A stretch of DNA of 64,000 nt from Pterobdella sp. o SKG-2022 (Eukaryota; Annelida; Clitellata; Hirudinida; Piscicolidae). This document shows positions 28,201 through 61,591 of this stretch, piece after piece. Position numbers and translations under genes: made by a program. The stretch is taken from NCBI GenBank assembly GCA_964035795.1, contig OZ038320.1, positions 16,696,589 through 16,760,588 on the forward strand, written 5' to 3'. The first letter of the stretch is position 1. Each line of letters starts with the position of its first letter. The notes beneath the pieces were generated by a model. It saw only the letters and a program-made list of their open reading frames with translations. It made no database searches and was not told the origin of the DNA.

Positions 28201-31200
28201 AAATTCGAGTATTCAACGTAAAGTTTTGAAAAAATTTATCAAAAATTTTGAGTTTTTTTTAATTTGATAAGAAATTTTGAAATAATTTTCAAAAAATATT
28301 GAAAATGAATGATTTCTTCCAAAACTTTAATATTAATAGATAAATTAACAATTTTATTGAAAAATTTACGAACAAATGATAAGAAAAAACTGAAAATATC
28401 TAGAAAAAGTATCTTTACTTGAGTATTTATAACTTGAAAATATTTATGCTTTTAAAGATAGATTAAAAATGCAATAAAAATTCTGATACTTTATAGAAGT
28501 CGAGATAACCTTGGGAAAGAATTATAATGCAGTTCAAAATTACAAAAAAATTCATGTGAAAATTCGTTATAAAATAAAAGTATTTCAACAATTAGTTCAG
28601 ATGCTTAGCCGTTTTGTACTTGAAAAAACTTGGAAAATGATTCCATAATCGAAAACTAAAGTATAGTTTTATTAAGCCTTCCAAAGTGCTCTGAAGTGGC
28701 ATTCTAGGGGTCTTAACGCTCTCATCAGTCTATTTCAATAAACTAAAAAAAATGTATTGCTTCTATTTTGAACGAAGATTTTTGAAACATAGTTCATCAT
28801 CATCAGGTTCATTTAAGTAAACCAGTTTATTATATATTTTGTTTAATATTTAAACACCACGAATTTAAATACAATTTGAAATATTTTTACTTAAAAGCTT
28901 ACTTTCGAACCAATTTTAGATATTCAAATTTTCTAAACCAATAATGTAAGAAAATTTTAAAATTATAAATTATTAATTTAAAAAAAATTGTGAGCAAAAA
29001 TCAGCACTTTGAAATATAAATACATAACTCTTTCAAGGGTGTATGCATATTGGTATCATCTAGGCTTACGTTTTTATATTCTTTATTCACTATTACTTGG
29101 TAAGTTGTTAATTTTCAAGTTACTAATACCTTCAGTGATGTTGATGCATATGTTAATTGTTTTGTTAATTTCAGACGGGAATTTTTATGATCATCATTGT
29201 ATGAAAAACTTCTAATAATTTTTACTAATCCTTCAGTGATGCTTCAAAAACTCTTGATAGCACTTAGAATTATTTTATTACTCTATATATAGCTTTTATA
29301 CATTTTTTATTGGGAAATTATTTTATGCAAAAATACTGTTCAAATTAAATTAATTTTTATTTAGTTTTCAAAATGAATAAATGAACTAAATTGAATTCTT
29401 TCAAGGCTCATACGAACATTGTAACTAATATAAATCATAAAAGATTTGATACGTTAAGACACATGAGTGTTAACTTATTTATGTTGGACTCTGCCTCAAT
29501 AAAAACGTTCTTGCTATTAGACACAATATATGAAAATAAAGTTGTAATAAATAAAAAAAAAATTGAATTGAATCTTGAAAGTAAAATTTCTTTCGATGAA
29601 TTAAATTTTGAAAAACTAAAAAATTGATTTATTATTTTCTTTTTAATTCTCCATTGAAGATAATTTATTTTTTCCAACTAATTCAGTCAGCTGTCAATGC
29701 TTTATGATAACTGGCCACTTGTTCTATAATGGTTCTGTTTTTTTATTTTTCTACCTCACTTACGTACATCAGTAGTATTTTCATTTATTTTTTTCAAAGT
29801 AATATCATTTTATAAATGTAATAATATTTCAAAACTAATGAAATGCTTCAATGGAAACTCATAAAGGCTCTTTACCCTTTGCTTTGTTTATTTTTTTTTT
29901 GCTTTTATTGTAATACAAATTTTAATGCGGTATTTATAAAGTGCTTTTCCTTATAGGTCAAAGCGCTTGCTACGAATTTAATGTAGCGAAGACACACTGT
30001 GAAACAGGTGCTAATTGTCGGCCCACGCGGGATTGAACCCCTTAACTTTAGATAATTAGTCTAATGCTCAACCATTGAGCTATAAGTGGCTTTTCTATTT
30101 AGTTTCTAATTTTGTTTGTTTTTATTTATAAATTATGTGGTTTTTTTTCCTTTCATGCATGAATGCCTAAAATTTCAAGTGATTTCAAAGCAAGCCGATG
30201 TTTGTTTGGAATAATTATCACATCTTCAACGTGCTTCAGTAACACAACAGTCAAATATTTTTTCGATAGATAAAAGAAGAAAAGCAAATTAAAAGCCATT
30301 GATGAATTAAATAAAAAATTTTAAATTGAATAGTTGAGTTTATTGGGGGAACAATTTTTTTTTAATTCTTGGTTTTTTTTGAATAGTATGTGGTACTTCA
30401 TTTACGCACTGTTTTTATGATCAGTGGTCATGCATGAGAACGGAATGAAGCTCACAATTTGAGCACTCTCAACATCCTTTGTTTTCAATTTTTTACATAA
30501 AAATTATACTTATCCTATATTTTTAGTTATTTATATGGTTTTAAATAAGATTTTTCACCATGCAAGTGTTCTTGAAAAATTACCAAAAACCTCTACTGCT
30601 ACAGAAATTAATTCATTTCATATTTGATGCTTCATAAAGGTTTTTATTCCTTTCTAACTTATTTTTTCATAATCTACTTTTACATACCCAGATATAGCTA
30701 CATTTACAATTTCTCACTAGCCGGATTTTTCACAACTATTTAGTGTCGTGTGCATTTCCCTAAAAGGTTTTTGTAGGTGTTGGGATTTCACAATAATGTT
30801 GTATATAAATTTTTTCAGTTTATTCTTACCACTGGCATTGAATCCAATAGCTGTTTGCAAAACAAAAAAAACTTATGTAGCTAATGACATGCTTCGTTTT
30901 GAAGACACTTTTGACCAAATTCTTGCATTCTGAAGCAAAAAAATCACCAGCTTCGTTTTTTATTTACTTCTGCGCTCAATAGACCAAAAAAATTTCTGAT
31001 TCTTGACATCAGGCCTTGACTAATTTGTTCTGTCATTTGATTCATATGGCTAATAGTGTAGTGGCTAATTATCTAAAGTTACCGGGTTCGATCCGTATTG
31101 GGCCTACAATTAGCACCTGTTTCGATGTTTTTTAGTTATATTAAATTTCGAATTCTATGGAGAAGTGCTATTAAAATACCCATAAATTTTTTTATAAAGA

Positions 31201-34200
31201 GAAAAAGAATCAATGATTAAACCTTAAAATCATTTTCATCACTATCAACATCATCGTCTTCATCTTCATTATCTACATCATCGTCTTCATCTTCATTATC
31301 AACATCATCGTCTTCATCTTCATTATCAACATCATCGTCTTCATCTTCATTATCAACATCATCATCATTCCAAAACAGAAGTGTTATCAAAGTGCCTTCA
31401 GTAGGGGGTGTAATATCAACAGCTCCTGATATGAACAAATGGATGAAGTGATTGCCCTTTCTTATTTTACATTATTTAACCATTTAGTGACAATTCTTTC
31501 AAATTTAGAAATTAAACTAAAAATTTTAAATTTTGATAACAATATTTTCACTTTGTAATACTATAATTGTTTTATTCAAACAGACCATTAACATGTACAA
31601 CCCACAAGATTCCACTTGAATGAAGGCAGAACAGAAAATGGCACTAGACTGATAGAGCACTGGGATGATCTCCATACATTGCATCAGTTCACCAGCCAAC
31701 ACAAAGCTGGTTCTTATTTTTCAAAAAATCATCCTTTTGAGATTGGTACTGGTCTTGGGTGGTTTCTAGGCCTTTATAAAGGTTCCCATGCAGTTTTATT
31801 TTTATATTATTTTAAAATAAATTAATCCAAATTTTAAAAATGAAATTCTTTTTTGAACTTATTAATAACACCAAGATTATAATTGAAGTGCATAACCTCA
31901 ATTTCAGATTACATTTTTTCATACCACACTGGACGCATCGGTGCTTTTGATAGTTTGTTGGCAATTTTTTCTTCCAAAAAGTTTGGAGTTTTTATTTCTT
32001 CAAATGGACCAGCTTTTCTTAATAGTAATTCCCATTTTAACTTCCTTTTACATCTTCATGCCTTATTTTCTAATGATTCCTCATGGGCAGAACATCCACC
32101 ACCAAGAAAAAACACCCGCAAACATCCTTTCCCTACTCACTGCAAATCTTCTAACATTTTACAAAATAATTTACCACAAAAAAATCATTACCAAAAATCC
32201 CACCATAAATCGTATTCTTCGAGTCCAATACAAGTGCAAGCTTCCAAATATGTGGGTATATATGGCAACCATTTGTTTGGGAACATCACTATTTCTTTGG
32301 ACCCCAAAGGAACCAACTTCAATCTCTCGAGTAAATGCTTTGACTGTTTTGAATTTTTATTTATAAAAATTAAAAGCTCGAAATAATAAAAAACCCATAA
32401 TCAAACTCGTAGGAAATATCAATAAAATAATTAGATATCAAGTGATCTCTTATAATGAACAACTTCTTAATCTAAAAAACATGAGAAAACTTCTGATTTT
32501 CTTTTATTATATTAATAAAACATTAATTAAAATATTTTTCAAAAATATAACAATGAAATTAACAGATAAAAAATAGAAATATAAATGATAAAATACAGAT
32601 GAGTTCACAAGGGTAAGCCACTTGTACTTCAAGTATGGCATGTTTGGAGCGGGCATACTAACCTTTCATAATGCAGATTTGTGTTTTGTAAAATATCAAG
32701 GATCTCTAGATTTCATGTCGTGGATCAACAGCACTCCTTTCAGTTCCCGTATCTCTTTCTCAAAAATTAAAATCTCTCATTACAGGTAACTATTTCGAGA
32801 ACTTTCCAGTTATTTAATATATTTTAAAGCTTTTTTTTTATAATTTAAACATTACTTTAAAGCTTTGTTGTCTAAATTGTATTTAAGATAACTTTTTTTT
32901 TAAACCTTATTATAGTTATTGTTATTTATAGCGTTTCATAATGCAAATTATGGTGCAAACTTCTAAATTGGGAAGTGGGCTAAAATTTGAAATTATGATG
33001 AGATTGCTAGAAAAGCTCTGAAATAAAAGATGAAATTTTCAGACCAAAAAAAAAGAAAATGTAGAAACAAATTTTAAGAAAAATCAAACAAGATAATTAT
33101 TATGCTGCTAAACAAGTTCTTTATGTTAGTTCTTTCTAATCTCTGGTCATTTAAATCAATCACAAATTTTTTCTGCCTCATTTAGTTAGAATATTGCATG
33201 CGAATAAATACTGTTTAAAACACTTTTTGTAAAGCTTTCTAGAACGTGAATCTTCCATATTCAAGAAAAAGCTTTAAAAATAATAAAAGCTTGGAAATTT
33301 GTAACGCCCATCCGTATGGCGTGGCCTGTTTACCTCAGTAGTGCTGAGTGCTGAATGCTTCTACACCAGGTTATGTCATGCACTTCACTGTTCAGACATT
33401 TGTCCACTCATAAGTTTTTAATGAGCTTGGGGGAAAATCAAAAATATGACCGGTTCAGAGCTTTTATTTACTTCTCGTCGGCCCCTATAGCTCAATGGTT
33501 GAGCATTAGACTAATTATCTAAAGTTACCGGGTTCGATCCCGCGTGGGCCGACAATTAGCACCTGTTCCACAGTGTGTTTTCGCTACATTAAATTTTTAG
33601 CAAGCGCTTTGATCTATAAGAAAAAGCGCTTTATAAATACCGCATTACATTACATTGTACATTTTCCAGTTGTCCCAACTATAAAGAAGTGACGTGACAA
33701 CTGCCCTGTTAAACACACATTTCTTATATACTAAACTATTTTTTATAACATTTAGCCCTCAACAAAGACTGGTTCATTACTGAAATTTTTGAGCTGTTCG
33801 TTCAACCGAAAGCTTTCTCTGTTAAACTCTGACTGTTGCTCAGCTCTCTCATATCTGTTTTATTTAGTGCTGCAGGTGCAAAATCACCCGCAAGCATGAA
33901 ACCTTTTATGAAGTATTTTTAATTTAATTTTATGTTTTTTCGACAAACACTATTTTCCTCATCAGGTTGTTAAATGATGTTCTTAAGATGCTAATAAAAA
34001 ACTTGTCTTAGCAAACTTACTTGAATGCAGACTGATAAAAGTCCTAGCTTGAAAAGATAAAATAGGTAACTTCAAATAGCTTAAAAAACAGAAAAAGAGT
34101 GTCAGAGGCTAGCAGGCCTGAACCCTAGAACGCTGAGTTGGTACTTTTGGACTTCATGCCCAAGACGATCATGTCTGAGACTGGTTCAGTTTTTAGGCGC

Positions 34201-35364
34201 TTCAAGTCAAACCTGCCATCTAATCTATATTGCGAAAAATTTTATCTAATGCTCTCAAAAAAGCAGAAAGAAAGTTGCAGAAGACGCTGCTGAACTCTGT
34301 TGGTGCCACGACACATCATTGCTCTTTTCCCTTTGACTCAGAAAAACCTTACAAGAATTTTTTTCCCATACTATAATTCCATATTATAAAGAACGGGTGA
34401 TTTTCGCGGTTCTTCAAGACTTTTAGTATCGAAGGCCTTAATTAAGACAATTATAGGTTTATCTTCCTGGAACTTTTATTTTAAGTTGATGAAGGAAATA
34501 AGTTTTATTGATGGATCCTATGTTTTTTGAAATCACACTGCCCTTCAGCATTATCCAAAAAATACGATTTAATATTAATTTTACATGCAATACTTCACGA
34601 TTCACCCACTGATTTATTTTGTTTTCATACAAGTGACTACCGTAGTTATATAAATAGTTCGATGGTTGATTTGAAATTGTTCATTGAATAACTTACTGAA
34701 CCTGAAAAGTTTCTACTCTGTCCAGCAAGTGAAGACTAATGAGCTGCTTTTAACCCATATGGAAAAAACCATACACAGCTTCAACACTAGCCTAGAACTT
34801 GTAGTTGTCATCATTGGCATATAATTGTACTTCCCAATTTTTTTTCACCTGCATACCCTCCATTCAGCTATTGTTCTTATTCAAACATTTAGAATTTAAA
34901 CTAAAAATACTTATAATGAAATTATATAAATCAAATCAAACATTTTCAGCGATATATTAGTAAAAACTCATCAGTTCATACCAGGCAGCTGATCATTTGT
35001 GTTTTCGAATTTCCTAAGAAGGATACCTAGATTTTTTTCTAAGTTAAAATAAACCGTTGAAAATTTTTTAATTTGAATTTTTTCGAGGTAGGAGGATAAG
35101 TGCATATAAGCTATCCTTTTGAAGTTTATATAACTACGATGTATGTTAAAATCTTATCTAAATTACAGGTCACTGGCTTTTTATCCAGAAAGTTTGTCGG
35201 TAAAGATTGTATTCCATAGAAATCTAAAGTGGCATCTAGCAAAGAGCCATGTGGCAGATGTTGAACCACAAAAAAATTCGTTTTCTAGAACAAAAATTCC
35301 ATTTAATACTCATCTATTATTATCATTTATGTTATCGATCATTTTAGTCAAAGTTCAATTTTGA
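13095..35364 (+). CDS. Beta-lactamase-like serine hydrolase, ten coding exons (whole gene)
   Basis: Joining exons 13095-13279, 17367-17567, 18600-18782, 23936-24062, 26601-26743, 31379-31447, 31609-31781, 31908-32330, 32599-32785 and 35169-35364 gives 1,887 nt, exactly 628 codons plus stop; every junction is in phase with GT-AG borders. The product has an N-terminal signal peptide and a class C beta-lactamase / penicillin-binding-protein-like fold with its three signature motifs: SISK (nucleophile S109, K112), YSN (207-209) and HTG (367-369). A low-complexity linker follows, then a C-terminal beta-rich module (KYVGIYGN, GNITISLDP) and a final hydrophobic stretch (LLLSFMLSIILV) suited to a GPI or membrane anchor. 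Animal relatives are mostly uncharacterised hydrolases, so the substrate is unknown. It is not expected to be an antibiotic-resistance gene. Strongly supported as a host gene; splice choices at exons 5-7 are the least certain. Confidence 0.88.
15624..15798 (+). mobile_element. tRNA-derived SINE, copy 1 (V-SINE-like tail)
   Basis: The head folds like a tRNA: acceptor arms GTCGGCC/GGCCGAC pair perfectly, the A box TAGCTCAATGG is at 15634-15644 and the B box GTTCGATCC at 15679-15687; the anticodon loop reads AAT (Ile-like). A body (AATTAGCACCTGTTCCACAG...) and a tail AAAGCGCTTTATAAATACCG then ATTACATTA follow, resembling the V-SINE 3' core. In intron 1 of the beta-lactamase-like gene. Confidence 0.9.
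17367..17567 (+). CDS. Beta-lactamase-like exon 2 (SxxK nucleophile)
   Basis: Acceptor GCTCAG/G, donor CT/GTAAGT. Encodes YIPGIVLSVVYQNE, the family's first strand, and FAVGSISKSFTS, the S-x-x-K active-site helix. Confidence 0.9.
18217..18235. repeat. (AT)n microsatellite
   Basis: About nine AT dinucleotides in intron 2 of the beta-lactamase-like gene. Confidence 0.7.
18600..18782 (+). CDS. Beta-lactamase-like exon 3
   Basis: Acceptor CTCCAG/C in phase with exon 2, donor CG/GTGAGT. Encodes GLDTPISDFLG and QPTIRDILAH, matching the loop and helix (usually xITIRxLLSHTSG) that follow the nucleophile helix. The residues after His (RLAV) differ from the usual TSG. Confidence 0.88.
19373..19470. 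repeat. 98-bp inverted-repeat element with inner hairpin
   Basis: Two 24-bp arms, 19373-19396 and 19447-19470, are reverse complements with one mismatch. Just inside the left arm is a second perfect palindrome, TTTCGTAAG (19397-19405) against CTTACGAAA (19408-19416). No ORF. The shape suits a small palindromic MITE-like element or a folded RNA in intron 3 of the beta-lactamase-like gene. The flanks show no obvious target duplication. Confidence 0.7.
23936..24062 (+). CDS. Beta-lactamase-like exon 4 (YxN motif)
   Basis: Acceptor CACAG/G completes an Arg codon with exon 3; donor AAG/GTTAAT, phase 0. Encodes FRVHYQYSNLIYIVAG followed by an EIIGG helix. YSN is the second catalytic motif. Preceded by a 5.2-kb intron. 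Confidence 0.9.
26601..26743 (+). CDS. Beta-lactamase-like exon 5
   Basis: Acceptor AACAG/G, phase 0, continues exon 4 as EKLLKPLRMDDTVLI, the family's PLGM-x-T block. The donor GA/GTTCGT was chosen because it alone keeps phase with exon 6; nearby GTCGTT and GTTTCT do not. Confidence 0.8.
29923..30093 (-). mobile_element. tRNA-derived SINE, copy 2
   Basis: Reverse-strand copy of the family at 15624 and 33477. The tail (TAAATACCGCATTA on the element strand), the AATTAGCACCTGTTTCACAG body and the B box are clear; the 5' end of the tRNA head (GCCACTTATAGCTC) has drifted, so the acceptor stem no longer pairs. Confidence 0.88.
31046..31184 (+). mobile_element. tRNA-derived SINE, degraded copy 3
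   Basis: Matches the family from the anticodon arm onward (TAATTATCTAAAGTTACCGG, B box GTTCGATCC, AATTAGCACCTGTTTC). The A-box half and the GCGCTTTATAAA tail are poorly preserved. It lies just upstream of exon 6 of the beta-lactamase-like gene. Confidence 0.75.
31244..31371. repeat. 27-bp minisatellite, 4.7 units
   Basis: Unit ATCAACATCATCGTCTTC plus ATCTTCATT, four full copies from 31244, 31271, 31298 and 31325 and a partial fifth to 31371. It ends 7 bp before the exon 6 acceptor AG, so this C/T-rich tract forms the region where the branch site and pyrimidine tract should lie. The Asp/Glu-rich minus-strand ORF over it is the repeat's antisense. Confidence 0.9.
31379..31447 (+). CDS. Beta-lactamase-like exon 6
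   Basis: A 69-nt exon right after a 27-bp minisatellite. Acceptor AACAG/A, donor AA/GTGATT. Encodes VPSVGGVISTAPDMNKWM, the family's GG-x-x-S-T-A-x-D-M-x-x-W block. Confidence 0.85.
31609..31781 (+). CDS. Beta-lactamase-like exon 7
   Basis: The acceptor CACAAG/A has a weak pyrimidine tract but completes Lys in WMK and gives FHLNEG, then FEIGTGLGWFLGLY, the family's yGLGW block. Donor G/GTTCCC. The preceding intron is only 161 bp. Confidence 0.82.
31908..32330 (+). CDS. Beta-lactamase-like exon 8 (HTG motif and linker)
   Basis: Acceptor TTTCAG/A; donor CGA/GTAAAT. Encodes FSYHTGRIGAFDSLLAIF, where HTG is the third active-site motif (KTG equivalent), then a His/Lys/Ser/Asn-rich linker, then SKYVGIYGNHLFGNITISL, the start of the C-terminal beta module. 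Confidence 0.9.
32599..32785 (+). CDS. Beta-lactamase-like exon 9
   Basis: Acceptor TACAG/A, donor AG/GTAACT. Encodes LYFKYGMFGAGILTFHNADL and a following F-x-x-W segment, matching the lipocalin-like C-terminal module. Confidence 0.85.
33477..33656 (+). mobile_element. tRNA-derived SINE, copy 4 (best preserved)
   Basis: The most intact copy: acceptor arms GTCGGCC/GGCCGAC, A box 33488-33498, B box 33532-33540, anticodon stem TTAGA/TCTAA around a 7-nt loop with AAT. Body 33554-33600, then AAGCGCTTTGATCTATAAGA and AAAAGCGCTTTATAAATACC, ending in an ACATT repeat. In intron 9 of the beta-lactamase-like gene. I read it as a SINE rather than a tRNA gene because the T stem pairs poorly and several copies share the same downstream body. 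Confidence 0.92.
34028..34350. repeat. Dispersed repeat family X, copy 1
   Basis: Shares GCAGACTGATAAAAGTCC and GCTAGCAGGCCTGAACCCTA, in the same order and orientation, with 52489-52620. Boundaries are uncertain. No coding capacity seen. In intron 9 of the beta-lactamase-like gene. Confidence 0.5.
35169..35364 (+). CDS. Beta-lactamase-like exon 10 (C-terminal anchor)
   Basis: Acceptor TTACAG/G. Encodes the last strand (LSVKIVFHRNL) and a C-terminal hydrophobic stretch ending at a TGA (35362-35364). The tail looks like a GPI-attachment signal or single membrane anchor. Confidence 0.85.
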
Positions 35365-35622
35365 TTGTTTTGTTTTACTTATTTTTGAACTGATTCTCGT
35401 AAGTAGTTGAAATTCTTGATGAATACTAACCCGTGAAATTATTTTTGCTTTTAGCGTCTTTCAACGTTCTCACAATCAAATTTATGAAGCCTTTTCTACC
35501 ATTTATCGAGTCTTTTGCTCGCTACTAGGACTATTGGCTTATGAATTTTAGTCATTCATTACTCATACATTTTTTGACGTTGATTTACTGTAGAAGTTGA
35601 CTTTTTTATTTATTAAGGTTTG

Positions 35623-35628
35623 AATAAA
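35623..35628 (+). terminator. Candidate polyadenylation signal
   Basis: AATAAA about 260 bp after the stop of the beta-lactamase-like gene and before the convergent ZCCHC24-like gene. AATAAA is common in DNA this A+T rich, so support is only positional. Confidence 0.4.
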
Positions 35629-36009
35629 AGTGAATTAATATCAACTTGAAAGATAGTTACACTGCGTTTAAGGTAACATGTAGTTACTGATAAAAGATTG
35701 CAAACTTTAAAAAAATTGTTTGAGCTGCCATTTAAGTATAACAATCAGTTTCGAAACTAACTTTAAAAAATCAATTTTGACAAGCATTAAAATTAATCTC
35801 AAAACGAAAAAATAAATTAACAAAACTTAAACTAAAATTTTGAATATTTGAACAAATGAAATGGAAAATTCAAAGCAAAATAAAACCAACTTAAACTTAG
35901 TGTCTTAAGTTGCGACATGAACTAAAGATTTTAGAAAGAAATATAAGAAAATTAATTTTTAAAATGAATTAAATTTTTTAAATCTAAGTCCGTGAAAAAC
36001 AATCAAAAA

Positions 36010-37134
<1,125 letters not shown>

Positions 37135-37420
37135 TTTTAAATTGTTATTGATGAGTTTTCTTCAGTTTGAAGTGTTAGAATTTTATATTTACACGTGAAG
37201 GCTTTACTTAAATAACATAAACTATGAGAAAAAATTTATAATTAAGTGGTGTTTTTGGCAATAGCTTGTATTTATATTTAACTTAATGAACTCTAAAAAG
37301 TCTCGTTTTAATTTGAAATAAAGTACCGCCAGAACACGACAAATATCTTGGAAGTAATGAAAAGCCAAGAGGTGACAAGTTTTTTTAACATTTTTGCCGC
37401 TTTTTTAGCGCCAATAATTG

Positions 37421-37500
37421 CTTCTTTGAAGTTTAAACTAAGCTTTTGAAGTTAAACTCAGCTTTTGAAGTTTAAACTTCAAAGGCTTTTGAAGTTTCAA
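37421..37500. repeat. Iterated GAAGTTTAAAC palindromic motif
   Basis: Four or five overlapping copies of TTTTGAAGTTTAAAC and its reverse complement form a local set of direct and inverted repeats. No coding meaning. Lies between the RFX and ZCCHC24-like genes, upstream of the latter's start. Confidence 0.6.
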
Positions 37501-37544
37501 CTTTCTTGATGTTTAAGTTCAAGAAATCTTCAAAGCGTCGAACT

Positions 37545-37860
37545 TGGGGTAGGGGTGGAAGCCTATAATGCATGGTTAGGGTTAATAGAAGGTTTTATCG
37601 TTAGATGGAAGTTTTCTCAGGCCAAAGTAAAACAAAAAAATTTTTGAACACTGAACGTCTTTAGTACAACATAACAAGAATTAATTAAAAAAATTTTTTT
37701 GTTTGATACAATGTTTTTTATTTAAAAAATTATATATTTAAAAACTTATAAATAACTAAACAAGCCTATCAACAAAAACTATTTAAATTAAACTTATGGA
37801 TGAGAGTGGTGTGGGAGGCTATATAAATTGGTTAGGGTGGTGGATGGTTTTATCGTTTGA
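37545..37860. repeat. Degenerate direct-repeat pair
   Basis: Two similar segments, about 37548-37612 and 37800-37862, share GGAGGCTATAT/GGAAGCCTATAA, TGGTTAGGG and GGTTTTATCGTT in the same order with about 250 bp between starts. Probably remnants of one repeat family. Confidence 0.5.
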
Positions 37861-38980
37861 CATGTTGCCAACTTGAAGAATTTTTATTTATTAATTTATC
37901 AAAAGTTAAAATTTATTGACGACATTTAAAAAAGTTTATTCCAAGAAAATTTGAATCCATGGGTGAAATAGCAGTGAATCGGCATAACCAGATTTCTAGT
38001 GAGAAATAAAAACAATTTCACTATAGCTTTAACATGTCTTTAAAGATAAGAAAATATTTGACAGTTGATTCTATAAAAACATTTTAAAACTTGATAAATG
38101 TATCGAGACGGATTATGCAAACGACAACCGTCAATAACTGTGTTATAGGGTAAAGATAGTGTTAAAATAGTTTTATTGATGACAAATACTTCTCTAAATA
38201 AAACATAAGAAATGCATTTTAGCAAATCTTTCAATTGCGAGACGTGAATAACATTGAGAATATTTTACGTCGCTAAAACTATTAAATGTTCATGGGTTGA
38301 AAGAAAAAATAATTCAAAGGTATGAAAATGAAAAATAATACATGCTTTAAATATACGGCTCAGAGGGAAACTGTATGAAAGTCCAAAATCATAATGATTA
38401 TTATTCTTATGGCGCATAATAACAAAATAAAATTTTTAGACAATATCATTTTTTTGCTTTTCAGGCTTATTTGATCTTATGCCTGTGTTATTTATATGTA
38501 TTTGTTATCAAACAAGCTTTTCTTCGAGCAATTTTGAGTTGAAAATTCTCAATTAATTTAATAAGATTTTTAAAACATTTACAGATAAAAAAACAATAAA
38601 ATAAATTCAAAGAAAATAATATAATTGCAAATGATGAAACATGAACAAACTGAAATATACATAAACTATTGCACACTAGAGCGTTTCAACACATTTATAT
38701 ACAAATACTTTTATTTATCGTGTAAGTTTGAAAATTTTTTGGTTGAAATTTTCAAAAGTTGTATAGATTTATTGTATTTGAATTAAGAATTTTTGATAGA
38801 TTTTAAAAACCTCAGATATAAACGGTTTCCAAATGTTTAAAACATATAAAACACATCACGGAAATATGAAACAGACATATACAACAATAAACACACATAA
38901 AAAGCTTTTAATTTAAACTTTTCAAATTTTTTTTGAAAAAACAATGACTCGTCAAATGATCGATAAAGTTCGATGAATTA

Positions 38981-61214
<22,234 letters not shown>

Positions 61215-61456
61215 CCGTTGAAGAATTCAAGAAATGTACTGATATTAAATATAAAGTTATCAAAAAACATATTTTTTTTATTTTAAAATTTTCAAATATA
61301 TTAAAATATATATCTTTTGTCAGCACATTATATTAAACAAAACAAAGTTAAAATCAAAAAACATGTTTTGAAAAAAAATCAAACAAAATTTATAACTAAA
61401 AATTATTTTGAAACATCTATCTAATTTTCTATATAGGTAATGCAGAAACTTTTAAA
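61215..61456. promoter_or_regulatory. Putative bidirectional promoter, RFX / CHAC2
   Basis: Only 242 bp separate the RFX start codon (minus) and the CHAC2 start codon (plus), so 5' UTRs and promoter elements of both must overlap or lie here. The stretch is very A+T rich with TATA-like runs near 61295-61315. CTATATAG lies about 18 bp before the CHAC2 ATG and a CAG 26 bp before the RFX ATG, possible acceptors for 5' UTR introns or a spliced leader. No clear X-box. Confidence 0.6.
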
Positions 61457-61591
61457 ATGTGGATTTTTGGTTATGGTTCTTTGATATGGAAAACTGACTT
61501 TCCTTTTAATAGAAAATTAACCGGTCATATCAATGGGTATTTAAGAAGATTTTGGCAAGGTTCAGAAGACCACAGAGGGGTTCCAGGAAAG
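61457..61591 (+). CDS. CHAC2: CHAC2 exon 1
   Basis: Codons 1-45, phase 0 at the donor. Contains FGYGSLIWK and [14 protein letters not shown]. Confidence 0.96.

Noticed and set aside
31217..31438. Asp/Glu-rich protein on the minus strand
   Set aside because: It is the antisense reading of the 27-bp minisatellite plus exon 6 of the plus-strand hydrolase gene.
33477..33553. Functional tRNA-Ile(AAT) gene
   Set aside because: A and B boxes and the acceptor stem are good, but the T stem pairs poorly and the same downstream body recurs in four copies, so it is a SINE head.
38705..38720. AATAAA on the minus strand as the RFX poly(A) signal
   Set aside because: Position fits (about 265 bp past the stop) but AATAAA is too frequent in this A+T-rich DNA to call with confidence.
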